Of a stretch of 64,000 nucleotides of DNA, positions 46,923-54,414 are shown one piece after another. The stretch comes from Pedobacter antarcticus (GTDB lineage: Bacteria; Bacteroidota; Bacteroidia; Sphingobacteriales; Sphingobacteriaceae), in assembly GCF_900112985.1 (NCBI RefSeq), contig NZ_FONS01000003.1, positions 372,001 to 436,000 on the forward strand, in the 5' to 3' direction. The position numbers were made by a program, and so were the translations under genes. Position 1 is the first letter of the stretch. Each line of letters starts with the position of its first letter. The notes beneath the pieces are model-generated. The model saw only the letters and a program-made list of their open reading frames with translations. It ran no database searches and was not told the DNA's origin.

Positions 46923-46943
46923 TACGAAAAACAACAACATAAC

Positions 46944-47855
46944 ATGATGAAAATAGTTTTCATGGGTACCCCTGATTTTGCAGTTGCTTCTTTAAATGCA
47001 TTGGCAAACGCCGGATTTGAAATTGCTGCTGTCGTTACGGCAGCAGATAAGCCAGCCGGAAGGGGCCAGAAGATACAAGAAAGTGCAGTTAAACAATATG
47101 CAGTTGCACATGACATTAAAGTATTACAACCACTCAAACTTAAAGACCCTGAATTTATTGCAGAACTTGCTGCTTTAAAGGCAGATCTGCATGTCGTTGT
47201 AGCTTTCAGAATGCTGCCGGAGGTGGTATGGAATATGCCACCAAAAGGCACAATCAATTTGCATGGCTCACTTTTACCACAATACAGAGGGGCTGCTCCG
47301 ATCAATCATGCAATTATCAATGGTGAGAAAGAAAGTGGAGTAACTACGTTTTTCCTCAAACACGAAATAGATACAGGCGACATTATTTTCTCTACCAAAG
47401 TAGATATCGCTCATGATGCTACCGCCGGAGACCTCCATGACCAGTTGATGGATGCAGGCGCAGCCTTACTTGTTAAAACTGTAAAAGCGATTGAATCCGG
47501 AGATTATCAGGAACAGCCGCAGCCACAAAGCGACACACTAAAACATGCACCTAAAATCTTTAAAGAAGACTGTAAAATAGACTGGAATAAATCTGCAGGT
47601 GAGGTTTATAATTTAATCCGCGGACTAAGCCCGTATCCAACGGCTTTTACTGTCCTGAACGATAAGACGCTCAAGATCTTCAAAGCAGAACTCGCTGAAA
47701 AAGAAGTTAAAGGCACACCTGGAACCTGGTACACGGACGGTAAAACGAAATTAGAATACCAGGCTGCCGATGGTCTGATCTCCTTAATTGACTTACAGTT
47801 TGAAGGAAAAAAAAGAATGCAGGTAGGAGAATTTTTAAGAGGAATGCGTTTATAG
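46944..47855 (+). CDS. fmt: Methionyl-tRNA formyltransferase
   Basis: 303 aa, usual length. The N-terminal formyltransferase domain begins KIVFMGTPDFAVASL and contains the catalytic NLHGSLLPQYRGAAPINHAI with Asn/His, then TTFFLKHEIDTGDI. The C-terminal OB-fold domain (about 205-303) has LIRGLSPYPTAF. It formylates initiator Met-tRNA. A second ATG lies one codon later. Confidence 0.96.
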   Translation: MMKIVFMGTPDFAVASLNALANAGFEIAAVVTAADKPAGRGQKIQESAVKQYAVAHDIKVLQPLKLKDPEFIAELAALKADLHVVVAFRMLPEVVWNMPPKGTINLHGSLLPQYRGAAPINHAIINGEKESGVTTFFLKHEIDTGDIIFSTKVDIAHDATAGDLHDQLMDAGAALLVKTVKAIESGDYQEQPQPQSDTLKHAPKIFKEDCKIDWNKSAGEVYNLIRGLSPYPTAFTVLNDKTLKIFKAELAEKEVKGTPGTWYTDGKTKLEYQAADGLISLIDLQFEGKKRMQVGEFLRGMRL

Positions 47856-47874
47856 CCAGAAGCTATAACGCATT
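47843..47874. terminator. Hairpin spanning the convergent fmt and pabC-like stop codons
   Basis: AATGCGT-TATAGC and GCTATA-ACGCATT arms with one bulged T and a 5-nt loop cover both stop codons (fmt 47853-47855, pabC 47863-47865). T tracts are weak, so it may act as a 3' stabiliser. Confidence 0.5.
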
Positions 47875-48702
47875 CAATAAAGCACTCATGGATTTGGTGA
47901 TTTCGTTGAAATAACGTTTTCTTCCATATCCCATTACCCAGCGGATACCGGATGAAGCATTGGTTATAAATACTTCATCTGCCGCTTGTAAGACTTCGGG
48001 GTTAATCTGGGCTTCGATGATAGAGACATTATTCTCTTTGGCCAGGTTCATGACAGCTTTACGCATTACACCAGCGATGCACCCTTCCGATAAGGCTGGC
48101 GTATAAATCTGCTTATCATATACCACAAAGATATTAGAGCTGATACTTTCGCATAAAAATCCATGCTGATTTAAAATAAACGCTTCATCCAACCGGTTTT
48201 GCTGTTTAAACAACCCGGCCATTACATATAGCTGTGAATTGCTCGTTTTATAATTGGAAAGCATGTTCACAGGCTTGGCGAGTTCGGAATACACACTAAC
48301 GATTAAACCCTTTTTATTCAGCTGATAACTGTTATCGGCCATCGGGCTTGCTTCCAATATATAACCAGCTTCGTTACTTTCGGGAGTATATAACCCTTCT
48401 CCATCCCGGTAAACCGACAGACGGAAACGCGCATTATCTTTCAGCTTATTTTTCCTGCTGAGCTCTGCCGTTTTTTGTTTCAGAAAGTAGGCGTCAAACA
48501 AGACCCCGCCTTCAATTTTCAGGGCCTTCATCCCTGCCTGTAAACGTTCTGCATGCAATTCTGCAAACTTCAATTTCCCGTCGCACATTCTCATCGACTC
48601 AAAAAGCCCGTCTCCATAACGAAAACCACGATTCCTTGCTGTGAGAATCTGTTGGTTTGCGTTAAGCAACTGATGGTTATGTATAATATATTCTAATTGC
48701 AT
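47863..48702 (-). CDS. Class IV aminotransferase (aminodeoxychorismate lyase/branched-chain type)
   Basis: 279 aa of fold-type IV PLP enzyme. RNRGFRYGDGLFESMRM near the start, YKTSNSQLYVMAG with the PLP Lys (about residue 147), LNQHGFLCESISSNIFVV and EGCIAGVMRKAV are typical. Absence of a pabA/pabB partner leaves PabC against D-amino-acid or branched-chain aminotransferase open; length favours PabC. It follows rluD by 7 nt. Confidence 0.85.
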   Translation of the reverse strand: MQLEYIIHNHQLLNANQQILTARNRGFRYGDGLFESMRMCDGKLKFAELHAERLQAGMKALKIEGGVLFDAYFLKQKTAELSRKNKLKDNARFRLSVYRDGEGLYTPESNEAGYILEASPMADNSYQLNKKGLIVSVYSELAKPVNMLSNYKTSNSQLYVMAGLFKQQNRLDEAFILNQHGFLCESISSNIFVVYDKQIYTPALSEGCIAGVMRKAVMNLAKENNVSIIEAQINPEVLQAADEVFITNASSGIRWVMGYGRKRYFNEITKSMSALLNAL

Positions 48703-48709
48703 GAATCTC

Positions 48710-49738
48710 TTAAGACTGTACTATATAATTTCTCCATTTTTGGAGCACTGCGTCAAAATCTGGTGGCAAAGCAGCTTCGAACTCCATATATTCTCCGGTT
48801 CTCGGGTGTATAAATCCTAAAGTCTGTGCATGCAAAGCTTGTCTCGGAAGTAACTCAAAGCAATTAGCTACGTATTGCTTGTACTTAGTAAACGTTGTTC
48901 CTTTTAGGATCTTATCCCCTCCGTAATTGGCATCGTTAAATAAAGGATGGCCAATATGCTGCATATGCGCACGGATCTGATGGGTACGTCCGGTTTCAAG
49001 CTGACAACTGATCAACGTTACATAGTTTAGCCTCTCCAGCACGTTATAATGCGTTACCGACCACTTCCCTTTCTCTTCTTCGTCGTACACATCCATTACA
49101 ATTCTGTTCTTCAAACTTCTGCCTATGTAACCTGATATTGTACCATCTTCTGCGATATCTCCCCATGCCAGTGCAATATATTTACGGGTAATAGAGTGAT
49201 CGTAGAACTGCTTAGCCAATTTGGTCATGGTCATTTCATTCTTACTGATAATCAGCAGGCCGGAAGTATCCTTGTCAATCCTGTGAACCAACCCCGGACG
49301 ACCTTCGTTGCCCGGTAACTGAGGTAACTGTTCAAAATGAAAAGCCAGTGCATTAACCAGTGTTCCTGTATAATTATTAAATCCAGGATGCACAACCATA
49401 CCAGCTGCTTTATTTACAATCAGCAGGTCTTCATCTTCATATACAATATCCAGCGGAAGATCTTCCGGATAAACTTCAGTATCCCTTGGCGGATGCGGAA
49501 AGACAATACTTATTTCGTCGGCAGGTTTCACTTTATAGCTGGCTTTAATCGTATTCTGATTAACCAGCACGTTACCCGCGTCTATTGCATTCTGTATCCT
49601 GTTTCTGGATGCATTCTCCATCCGGTGCATTAGAAACTTATCTATGCGCAGTAAAGACTGGCCTTTATCTACAACGATATTAAAATGTTCGTATAAATCC
49701 TGCTCTTCCAGTTCTGTCCCGCTGTTATTGTTCTCCAT
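48710..49738 (-). CDS. Ribosomal large-subunit pseudouridine synthase, RluA/RluD family
   Basis: 342 aa with an N-terminal S4 RNA-binding domain (about 25-80, LRIDKFLMHRMENASRNRIQNAI) and a catalytic domain containing GLVHRIDKDTSGLLIISKN (active Asp) and TGRTHQIRAHMQHIGHP. RluD type is most likely from the S4 domain and size; it would modify 23S rRNA. Probably co-transcribed with the pabC-like gene. Confidence 0.93.
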   Translation of the reverse strand: MENNNSGTELEEQDLYEHFNIVVDKGQSLLRIDKFLMHRMENASRNRIQNAIDAGNVLVNQNTIKASYKVKPADEISIVFPHPPRDTEVYPEDLPLDIVYEDEDLLIVNKAAGMVVHPGFNNYTGTLVNALAFHFEQLPQLPGNEGRPGLVHRIDKDTSGLLIISKNEMTMTKLAKQFYDHSITRKYIALAWGDIAEDGTISGYIGRSLKNRIVMDVYDEEEKGKWSVTHYNVLERLNYVTLISCQLETGRTHQIRAHMQHIGHPLFNDANYGGDKILKGTTFTKYKQYVANCFELLPRQALHAQTLGFIHPRTGEYMEFEAALPPDFDAVLQKWRNYIVQS

Positions 49739-49893
49739 TCTTGACCTTTATTTGTCTATTCGTATTGTGAATACTTTCCACTTTACAAAACTAATCTTTA
49801 ACAATTACATTTCCGGAATGAAACAGGCCTGTGAATCAATTTAACTCGTTCTTTTTGAAGAAAACCGCTAAAAAAACGTCTTATATTTGTCAG

Positions 49894-50769
49894 ATGTTTA
49901 CAGAGATGCACAGTCCGCTGCAACAATTGCCCCATACAAAGCACCCGAAACTATGGATGAAAAGGGATGATCTGATAGATCCCTACATCTCTGGCAACAA
50001 ATGGCGCAAGCTTAAATATATACTTAAAGCAGCCAGGGCAGCCGGAAAATCTCATCTGGTAACCTATGGGGGCGCATACTCCAATCACCTTGTAGCCACC
50101 GCAGCTGCCGCCGCCAGATCAGGCTTAAAATCTTCTGCGTTCGTCCGTGGGGAGGAAGTCAATAATGAGATGCTTATACTTTGTAAATTGTATGGAATGA
50201 ACCTGATCTTCACCAGCAGGGAAGCCTACCGGGAACCAGCCACCTGCTACAACAAGTTATTTGCTAATAATCCCGATACTTATGCTATACCCGAAGGTGG
50301 GGCAAGTGAAGAAGCTGTTCGCGGATGTGCAGAAATCATCGACGAACTCCCGGCAGATACTGCCCATATCATTTGTGCCGCAGGAACCGGCACTACCGCA
50401 GCCGGCCTTTTAAAAGGTATTGTGGCTAGCGGACGCCAAATTCAGCTCCATGTTGTCCCGGTATTGAAGGGCGGCGATTTTATCACCACTGAAATTATCC
50501 GTTACGAACCTTTCATTAACCAGTTGAGTATGCACCTGGATTACCATTTCGGCGGTTATGCTAAAACTAAACCCGAACTCCTTCAGTATATGCAGCAATT
50601 TATTGCAAAAACAGGCATACTTATAGACCCGGTGTATACAGCCAAGATGTGCTTCGCCACGGAAGACCTGATAAAAAAAGGAATTCTCCCTGTAAATGAA
50701 AAGGTAATAGCTCTGCACACCGGGGGCTTGCTAGGTATTATGGGGATGAAGGACAAGTTCATATTTTAG
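49894..50769 (+). CDS. PLP enzyme, ACC deaminase/D-cysteine desulfhydrase family
   Basis: 291 aa from ATG 49894. A GTG at 49831 would add 21 residues, but the -7 box TATATTTG (49882-49889) lies inside them, so the shorter start is preferred; ATG 49906 is also possible. KRDDLIDPYISGNKWRKLKYIL carries the PLP lysine, and GGAYSNHLVATAAAAARSG and CAAGTGTTAAGLLKG bind cofactor phosphate. It likely desulfurates D-cysteine; ACC deaminase activity is less likely. Its stop overlaps the convergent VOC gene by 4 nt. Confidence 0.9.
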   Translation: MFTEMHSPLQQLPHTKHPKLWMKRDDLIDPYISGNKWRKLKYILKAARAAGKSHLVTYGGAYSNHLVATAAAAARSGLKSSAFVRGEEVNNEMLILCKLYGMNLIFTSREAYREPATCYNKLFANNPDTYAIPEGGASEEAVRGCAEIIDELPADTAHIICAAGTGTTAAGLLKGIVASGRQIQLHVVPVLKGGDFITTEIIRYEPFINQLSMHLDYHFGGYAKTKPELLQYMQQFIAKTGILIDPVYTAKMCFATEDLIKKGILPVNEKVIALHTGGLLGIMGMKDKFIF

Positions 50770-51221
50770 TGAAAATCGGCTCTTTCCAGAAACTCAATAA
50801 CCTCGCCATTCGGGCTGTAAACCAATGAATTTCTTACCCACATTCCATCTGTCCCCAATTGCAGTTCCATAGTCGCCAGGCACGGTATTGCACCCGCGGC
50901 TAATGCTTGCTCAAAAGCCTGGTCAGCATCAGTAACTGTAAGACAAATATGCAATAAAGCCGTCTGCACAAACTCCTCATTTTCTGTATGTTTCCGGCCC
51001 TGGGCGGGAATATCAGCATTCGCATCGTAGAGTTCAATAAAACCATGCCCATCTGGTGAGCGAAGCATCGCAGCTCGCTTAAGGTTAAACTCCGGTAATG
51101 ACCAGGAATGGCTGGTTGTAAAACCTAAACTCGTATAAAAGCTTAACGTGTTTTCAAAATCAATTGCCCTGATCGCTATATGGTGCAATCCAATTATTGT
51201 ATTTTTAGCTGCTGAAGTCAT
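50766..51221 (-). CDS. VOC superfamily (glyoxalase/dioxygenase-like) protein
   Basis: A 151-aa two-betaalphabetabetabeta module protein: GLHHIAIRAIDFENTLSFYTSLGFT (first metal His), ELYDAN near the middle and a second HICLTVTDADQAFEQALAAGA module, ending GEVIEFLER (second metal ligand). Activity unknown. A TAAATTTG box on the minus strand (51238-51245) and a palindrome at 51271-51286 lie in the 68-bp gap to the divergent hxlR gene. Confidence 0.88.
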   Translation of the reverse strand: MTSAAKNTIIGLHHIAIRAIDFENTLSFYTSLGFTTSHSWSLPEFNLKRAAMLRSPDGHGFIELYDANADIPAQGRKHTENEEFVQTALLHICLTVTDADQAFEQALAAGAIPCLATMELQLGTDGMWVRNSLVYSPNGEVIEFLERADFH

Positions 51222-51237
51222 TATATCTAATTTTCAG

Positions 51238-51245
51238 CAAATTTA
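51238..51245 (-). promoter_or_regulatory. -7 promoter box of the VOC gene
   Basis: TAAATTTG on the minus strand, 16 nt before the ATG at 51221. Confidence 0.45.
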
Positions 51246-51270
51246 GTTACCAATTCCGCTTTTAGACCTC

Positions 51271-51286
51271 CTTACAAAATTGTAAG
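51271..51286. promoter_or_regulatory. Candidate HxlR operator
   Basis: CTTACAA-AA-TTGTAAG is a perfect 7-bp inverted repeat with a 2-nt centre, ending 3 nt before the hxlR ATG and about 26 nt upstream of the VOC -7 box. HxlR-type regulators bind TTAC/GTAA dyads, so autorepression and control of the VOC gene are plausible. Confidence 0.6.
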
Positions 51287-51289
51287 CCG

Positions 51290-51649
51290 ATGAGAAAAAC
51301 CAGCTCTACCAACTACAGCAATGCAAAAGAACTTCATGATTATTGTGAGGCCGCCTATACCCTTTCCCTTATTTCCGGAAGATGGAAGCTCACCATCCTG
51401 GTCGAACTGACCAACGGCAATAATCGTTTCTCCTTATTAAAGCAAGTAATACCTGCAATCACAGAAAGGGTACTTGCCCTTCAGCTTGGCCAGATGGAAA
51501 AAGACGGACTGATCCTCAAGTCGGCAGTCCAGGAAAAAAACACTCCAAAGAACACATATGTCTATGCCTTAACAGAAAAGGGTATTGAACTGCAAGTAGT
51601 AATCAACTCGCTGGAAACCTGGGGCAAAAAGCATCAGCCGGAAACCTAG
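51290..51649 (+). CDS. HxlR-family transcriptional regulator
   Basis: A 119-aa winged helix protein: YTLSLISGRWKLTILVELTNG, RFSLLKQVIPAITERVLALQLGQMEKDGLI and VYALTEKGIELQVVI. HxlR members often sense electrophiles or thiol stress through cysteines; here one Cys (CEAAYTL, about residue 19) precedes the HTH, in the position of the redox Cys of several family members. It faces the VOC gene across a palindrome. Confidence 0.92.
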   Translation: MRKTSSTNYSNAKELHDYCEAAYTLSLISGRWKLTILVELTNGNNRFSLLKQVIPAITERVLALQLGQMEKDGLILKSAVQEKNTPKNTYVYALTEKGIELQVVINSLETWGKKHQPET

Positions 51650-51666
51650 GCATGTTATCGTCATGG

Positions 51667-51717
51667 GGGACATTTGACCCTATCTTCCCATCGCTTTTTA
51701 CAGGGACACATGACCCT
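51667..51717 (+). promoter_or_regulatory. Pair of 15-bp direct repeats upstream of the MauE-like gene
   Basis: GGGACATTTGACCCT (51667-51681) and GGGACACATGACCCT (51703-51717) differ at two central bases and start 36 bp apart. Each is also a partial dyad (GGGxCA..TGxCCC). They lie 71-121 nt upstream of the 51788 ATG and look like a paired binding site for a dimeric activator. Confidence 0.6.
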
Positions 51718-51787
51718 GTGATTCAACCGCTAACATCCCGAAATTAGTTTTAACAAAACAAGACATGTTAAACTAAAAAAAAACAGG

Positions 51788-52201
51788 ATGGCAATGCTTA
51801 TCTCTTATATCATCACGGCGCTCTTCATCATCTTATGGTTGTACGCGGCACTACCTAAACTATGGGGCATCCGGTATTTTCATGAAGTCCTGAAAAGCCA
51901 GGCTATCCCAAGGTGGTCTATCGGCTGGATCGCACTGTTTCTGCCGCTTACTGAACTCGCTGCAGCTGGATTATTGCTTTTCCCGTCAACCCGGCTAATT
52001 GGCATGTCATTATCGCTATTACTGATGCTCATTTTTTCTATTTATGTCAGCGGAATTATTTTCCAGGTCTACGACAAATACCCTTGCCCTTGCGGCGGCT
52101 TATTCACAAGGATGGGCTGGCGAAAGCATTTGAAGGTAAACCTAATATTAACGCTAATTGCATTGGGAGGCGTGATGCTTACACTCGATAATTTTAATTA
52201 A
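51788..52201 (+). CDS. MauE/DoxX-like redox-associated membrane protein
   Basis: 137 aa with four predicted transmembrane helices and a CPCGG cysteine pair between helices 3 and 4 (KYPCPCGGLFTRMGW). The topology fits the MauE family, which works with MauD-type thioredoxins to form disulfides in methylamine dehydrogenase, but no mauA/mauB gene is present. It lies 6 nt before the first of two small cysteine-containing peptides, which are obvious candidates for its substrate or partner. That link is inference. Confidence 0.85.
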   Translation: MAMLISYIITALFIILWLYAALPKLWGIRYFHEVLKSQAIPRWSIGWIALFLPLTELAAAGLLLFPSTRLIGMSLSLLLMLIFSIYVSGIIFQVYDKYPCPCGGLFTRMGWRKHLKVNLILTLIALGGVMLTLDNFN

Positions 52202-52207
52202 AAAAAA

Positions 52208-52438
52208 ATGGATTGGTTTAAATACACAGGTTCAGGATCTATATATGATCCGCTAAACTACATGTTGATTGCAATTCCAAATTGCCCGTCTCCAAAACTA
52301 AGATTATGCGCAATTTATGCTAGCCGGCAAATCCTTAATTCAGAGCTCAAACCGGTCTTTACAGGGATGCTCCAGGCTGAAATTGCCACTGTTATCATGA
52401 CAAAACAGGAGTCTGTCAATGTCTTATTATGTCCGTAG
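52208..52438 (+). CDS. Small C-x7-C peptide, copy 1
   Basis: 76 aa, no named family recognised. The pattern MDWFKYTGSGS, NY, then PNCPSPKLRLCAI (C26 and C34, seven residues between) and KPVFTGMLQAEI is shared with copy 2 at 52660. A third Cys lies at position 75. There is no signal peptide or membrane segment. Translation is probably coupled to the MauE-like gene, 6 nt upstream. The sequence suggests a small folded or modified peptide rather than an enzyme. Confidence 0.7.
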   Translation: MDWFKYTGSGSIYDPLNYMLIAIPNCPSPKLRLCAIYASRQILNSELKPVFTGMLQAEIATVIMTKQESVNVLLCP

Positions 52439-52456
52439 TCCCTCGTTCTTTGAAAT

Positions 52457-52485
52457 AAGCCAGGGTGAAAATTTCACCCTGGCTT
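52457..52485 (+). repeat. Perfect hairpin between the two peptide genes
   Basis: AAGCCAGGGTGAAA, one A, then TTTCACCCTGGCTT: a 14-bp perfect inverted repeat 19 nt after the copy 1 stop. There is no T run, so it is more a 3' stabiliser or attenuator between the two peptide genes than a strong terminator. Confidence 0.65.
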
Positions 52486-52557
52486 CATAACCGGATTCAA
52501 AAAAATTGTTTAAACATGTTGCCCCCTGGTATTGCAAGACTAATGGGCAGGAGCAGA

Positions 52558-52620
52558 CCGAAAAGCCTTAAGAGTAGGTAAAGGAAAAGCCGAAAACCTT
52601 TAACAGAGTAGGCGAAAATT
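52558..52620 (+). repeat. Imperfect 32-bp tandem repeat upstream of peptide copy 2
   Basis: CCGAAAAGCCTTA-AGAGTAGG at 52558 recurs as CCGAAAACCTTTAACAGAGTAGG at 52590. The two copies are 32 bp apart, ending about 40 nt before the copy 2 ATG. Confidence 0.5.
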
Positions 52621-52659
52621 TAAAGTTTAAGCTTTTTGATTTATAAAAGCACTAATGTT

Positions 52660-52905
52660 ATGGCAAATTCATGGTTTAAATATAGTGGCTCAGGTTCAGT
52701 TAACACAGCAACCAATTATTCTGCTGTTTCTGGCACGCCGAATTGTCCTCAGCCAAAGCAGCAACTCTGTGCTATTAATTCCGAGATACAACTGGTTAAT
52801 GGTGTCCAAAGACCGGTTATTACCGGTACGCTTCAGGCAGAAATCATGGCTGCTGTAAGTAGCGGAGCCGAATCTTCGAACGTCACTTTACAGCCGTTTA
52901 ATTAG
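52660..52905 (+). CDS. Small C-x7-C peptide, copy 2
   Basis: 81 aa from ATG 52660; an in-frame ATG at 52636 is less likely. It shares with copy 1 the blocks WFKYSGSGS, PNCPQPKQQLCAI (C29 and C37) and RPVITGTLQAEI, and an ESxNVxLxP-like end, but lacks the third Cys. No signal peptide. It sits 221 nt after copy 1, behind its own hairpin and repeat region, and so may have a separate promoter. Function unknown. Confidence 0.7.
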   Translation: MANSWFKYSGSGSVNTATNYSAVSGTPNCPQPKQQLCAINSEIQLVNGVQRPVITGTLQAEIMAAVSSGAESSNVTLQPFN

Positions 52906-52916
52906 ATGTATTGAGT

Positions 52917-52961
52917 ATAGCGTAACGGATGGATTATCGTTTGTTACGCTATTACTTTTTT
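52917..52961. terminator. Terminator between peptide copy 2 and the convergent redoxin gene
   Basis: ATAGCGTAAC and GTTACGCTAT form a 10-bp stem around a 16-nt loop, followed on the plus strand by TACTTTTTT; overlaps the redoxin stop. Confidence 0.75.
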
Positions 52962-54358
52962 AATTCGCTAAGCACAAATACTTCAATAGTTCTTTCTTCC
53001 TCCTTCAAATCTAAACCATATTTTTGAAGAGCCTTTCTTACCGATTCAATATCCTGCCAGGATTTCAAGCTAAAATTCATTTCCACTCCGCCTTTGTAAC
53101 CCGTTTCGTCGAACACAGGTGGATTTCCGTAGAACTGATTTAATTTCCATACAATACTATTTTCTAAATCAACGTTCTTGATTAAAACTTCAGGTGCGGT
53201 GAGATTAGAAACCTCGTCGCTACTCTTGCCTGTAGACTTAAATTTAGTTGCTCTATCCGTTCGATATAAAATCAAGCATTTCATTCTCCGTTTCTCATAC
53301 CTACCTTTCAAATCTAATAGGTTGTCTAAGTCTTTGATTATTTTTCTAGATACTTGACTCACTGTTTGCCCGGAATCGGCATATAACGATTCGTAGCAGA
53401 TATATGTTCGCTGTCTATAGACGTAGTTATATTCTTTGCTGTCTTCTTGTATTATATACTTAGAAGAGTCTTGTACTTCTAGAATGACTCGACTTGGTTC
53501 AGGATATCTTTTAATTGACGAATCGAGATTCCATTGTGTGATATATGCATTTATCACTGGCTGATTAATGATAAAATCTCTGCGTGTATGGCTCAACGTA
53601 TCTATAGTTGAACCCACTTTAGTTATTACCCCATCCTGATACGGTCCGAATACAGCTGTATAAAGATTTATAGGGTTGATTCCAGTAAACCTATTCTTAT
53701 TCTGCAAAACCAACGGTGTCTTTGCATCCACTGGAGGCAAAAAATCATTTTTAACCGGCAAATCTATTCTTTTATTAGCCAGAACACTTTGTATATTAAC
53801 TTGATCAACATACCCCTGCTCCGTAATTGCGATCACTATCCCCTTATTAATCCATACGACATGAGAAACCAGCTGGTGGGGAAAGTATTGATTAAGTAAC
53901 TTGTTTTCAACGACCCAAGGAATTTGAACTTTATTACGGGATAAATAACTCGTTTTATTAGTTAGAAATTTTCTGATAAAGCTTTCGTCTTCTCGTTTCA
54001 GCATTCCTGGCGCGTAAGCTTCACCACCCACTACAGCCATTATCTTAATATTATTTCCGAACTGCCTTTGGAGATGTTCTTTTTCAACTAAGCCTGCTAA
54101 ACAGGCGGTGCATGTAGTGTACATAAAATCCAGAATAAGGAGACGATCATTATAATCAGAAATTTTTTGAGATTTCAACTCTCCGTTCACTTCCAAAACC
54201 TTACTTAATAATACGTCAGGAACCTTCTCTCCAATTTTTATTCCTGTAAATTGTTCAGCAAGCACTTGGCCGCTTCTGGCATTTATGTCAGTTACCGTCT
54301 GACCTTCTGTGAGGAAAGGCAAAAATAACAGTAGAAGTATATTTATTTTAAAACTCAT
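52952..54358 (-). CDS. TlpA-like redoxin with long C-terminal (probable DUF3738) domain
   Basis: 468 aa with a signal peptide (ending LTEGQ) and a thioredoxin-like domain (about 38-190) carrying CTAC (about 83-86), a non-canonical CxxC. The remaining ~270 residues are unusual for a TlpA protein. The end (SVRKALQKYGLDLKEEERTI) resembles DUF3738, a domain found fused to redoxins in Bacteroidota and soil bacteria. It is 56 nt downstream of susD on the same strand and opposite the MauE-peptide group. Confidence 0.78.
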   Translation of the reverse strand: MSFKINILLLLFLPFLTEGQTVTDINARSGQVLAEQFTGIKIGEKVPDVLLSKVLEVNGELKSQKISDYNDRLLILDFMYTTCTACLAGLVEKEHLQRQFGNNIKIMAVVGGEAYAPGMLKREDESFIRKFLTNKTSYLSRNKVQIPWVVENKLLNQYFPHQLVSHVVWINKGIVIAITEQGYVDQVNIQSVLANKRIDLPVKNDFLPPVDAKTPLVLQNKNRFTGINPINLYTAVFGPYQDGVITKVGSTIDTLSHTRRDFIINQPVINAYITQWNLDSSIKRYPEPSRVILEVQDSSKYIIQEDSKEYNYVYRQRTYICYESLYADSGQTVSQVSRKIIKDLDNLLDLKGRYEKRRMKCLILYRTDRATKFKSTGKSSDEVSNLTAPEVLIKNVDLENSIVWKLNQFYGNPPVFDETGYKGGVEMNFSLKSWQDIESVRKALQKYGLDLKEEERTIEVFVLSELKK

Positions 54359-54414
54359 AATGAATTAATTAGAACTCCCTTTCAAAGAGGATAAGTTCGA
54401 GTTATGTAAACCGA

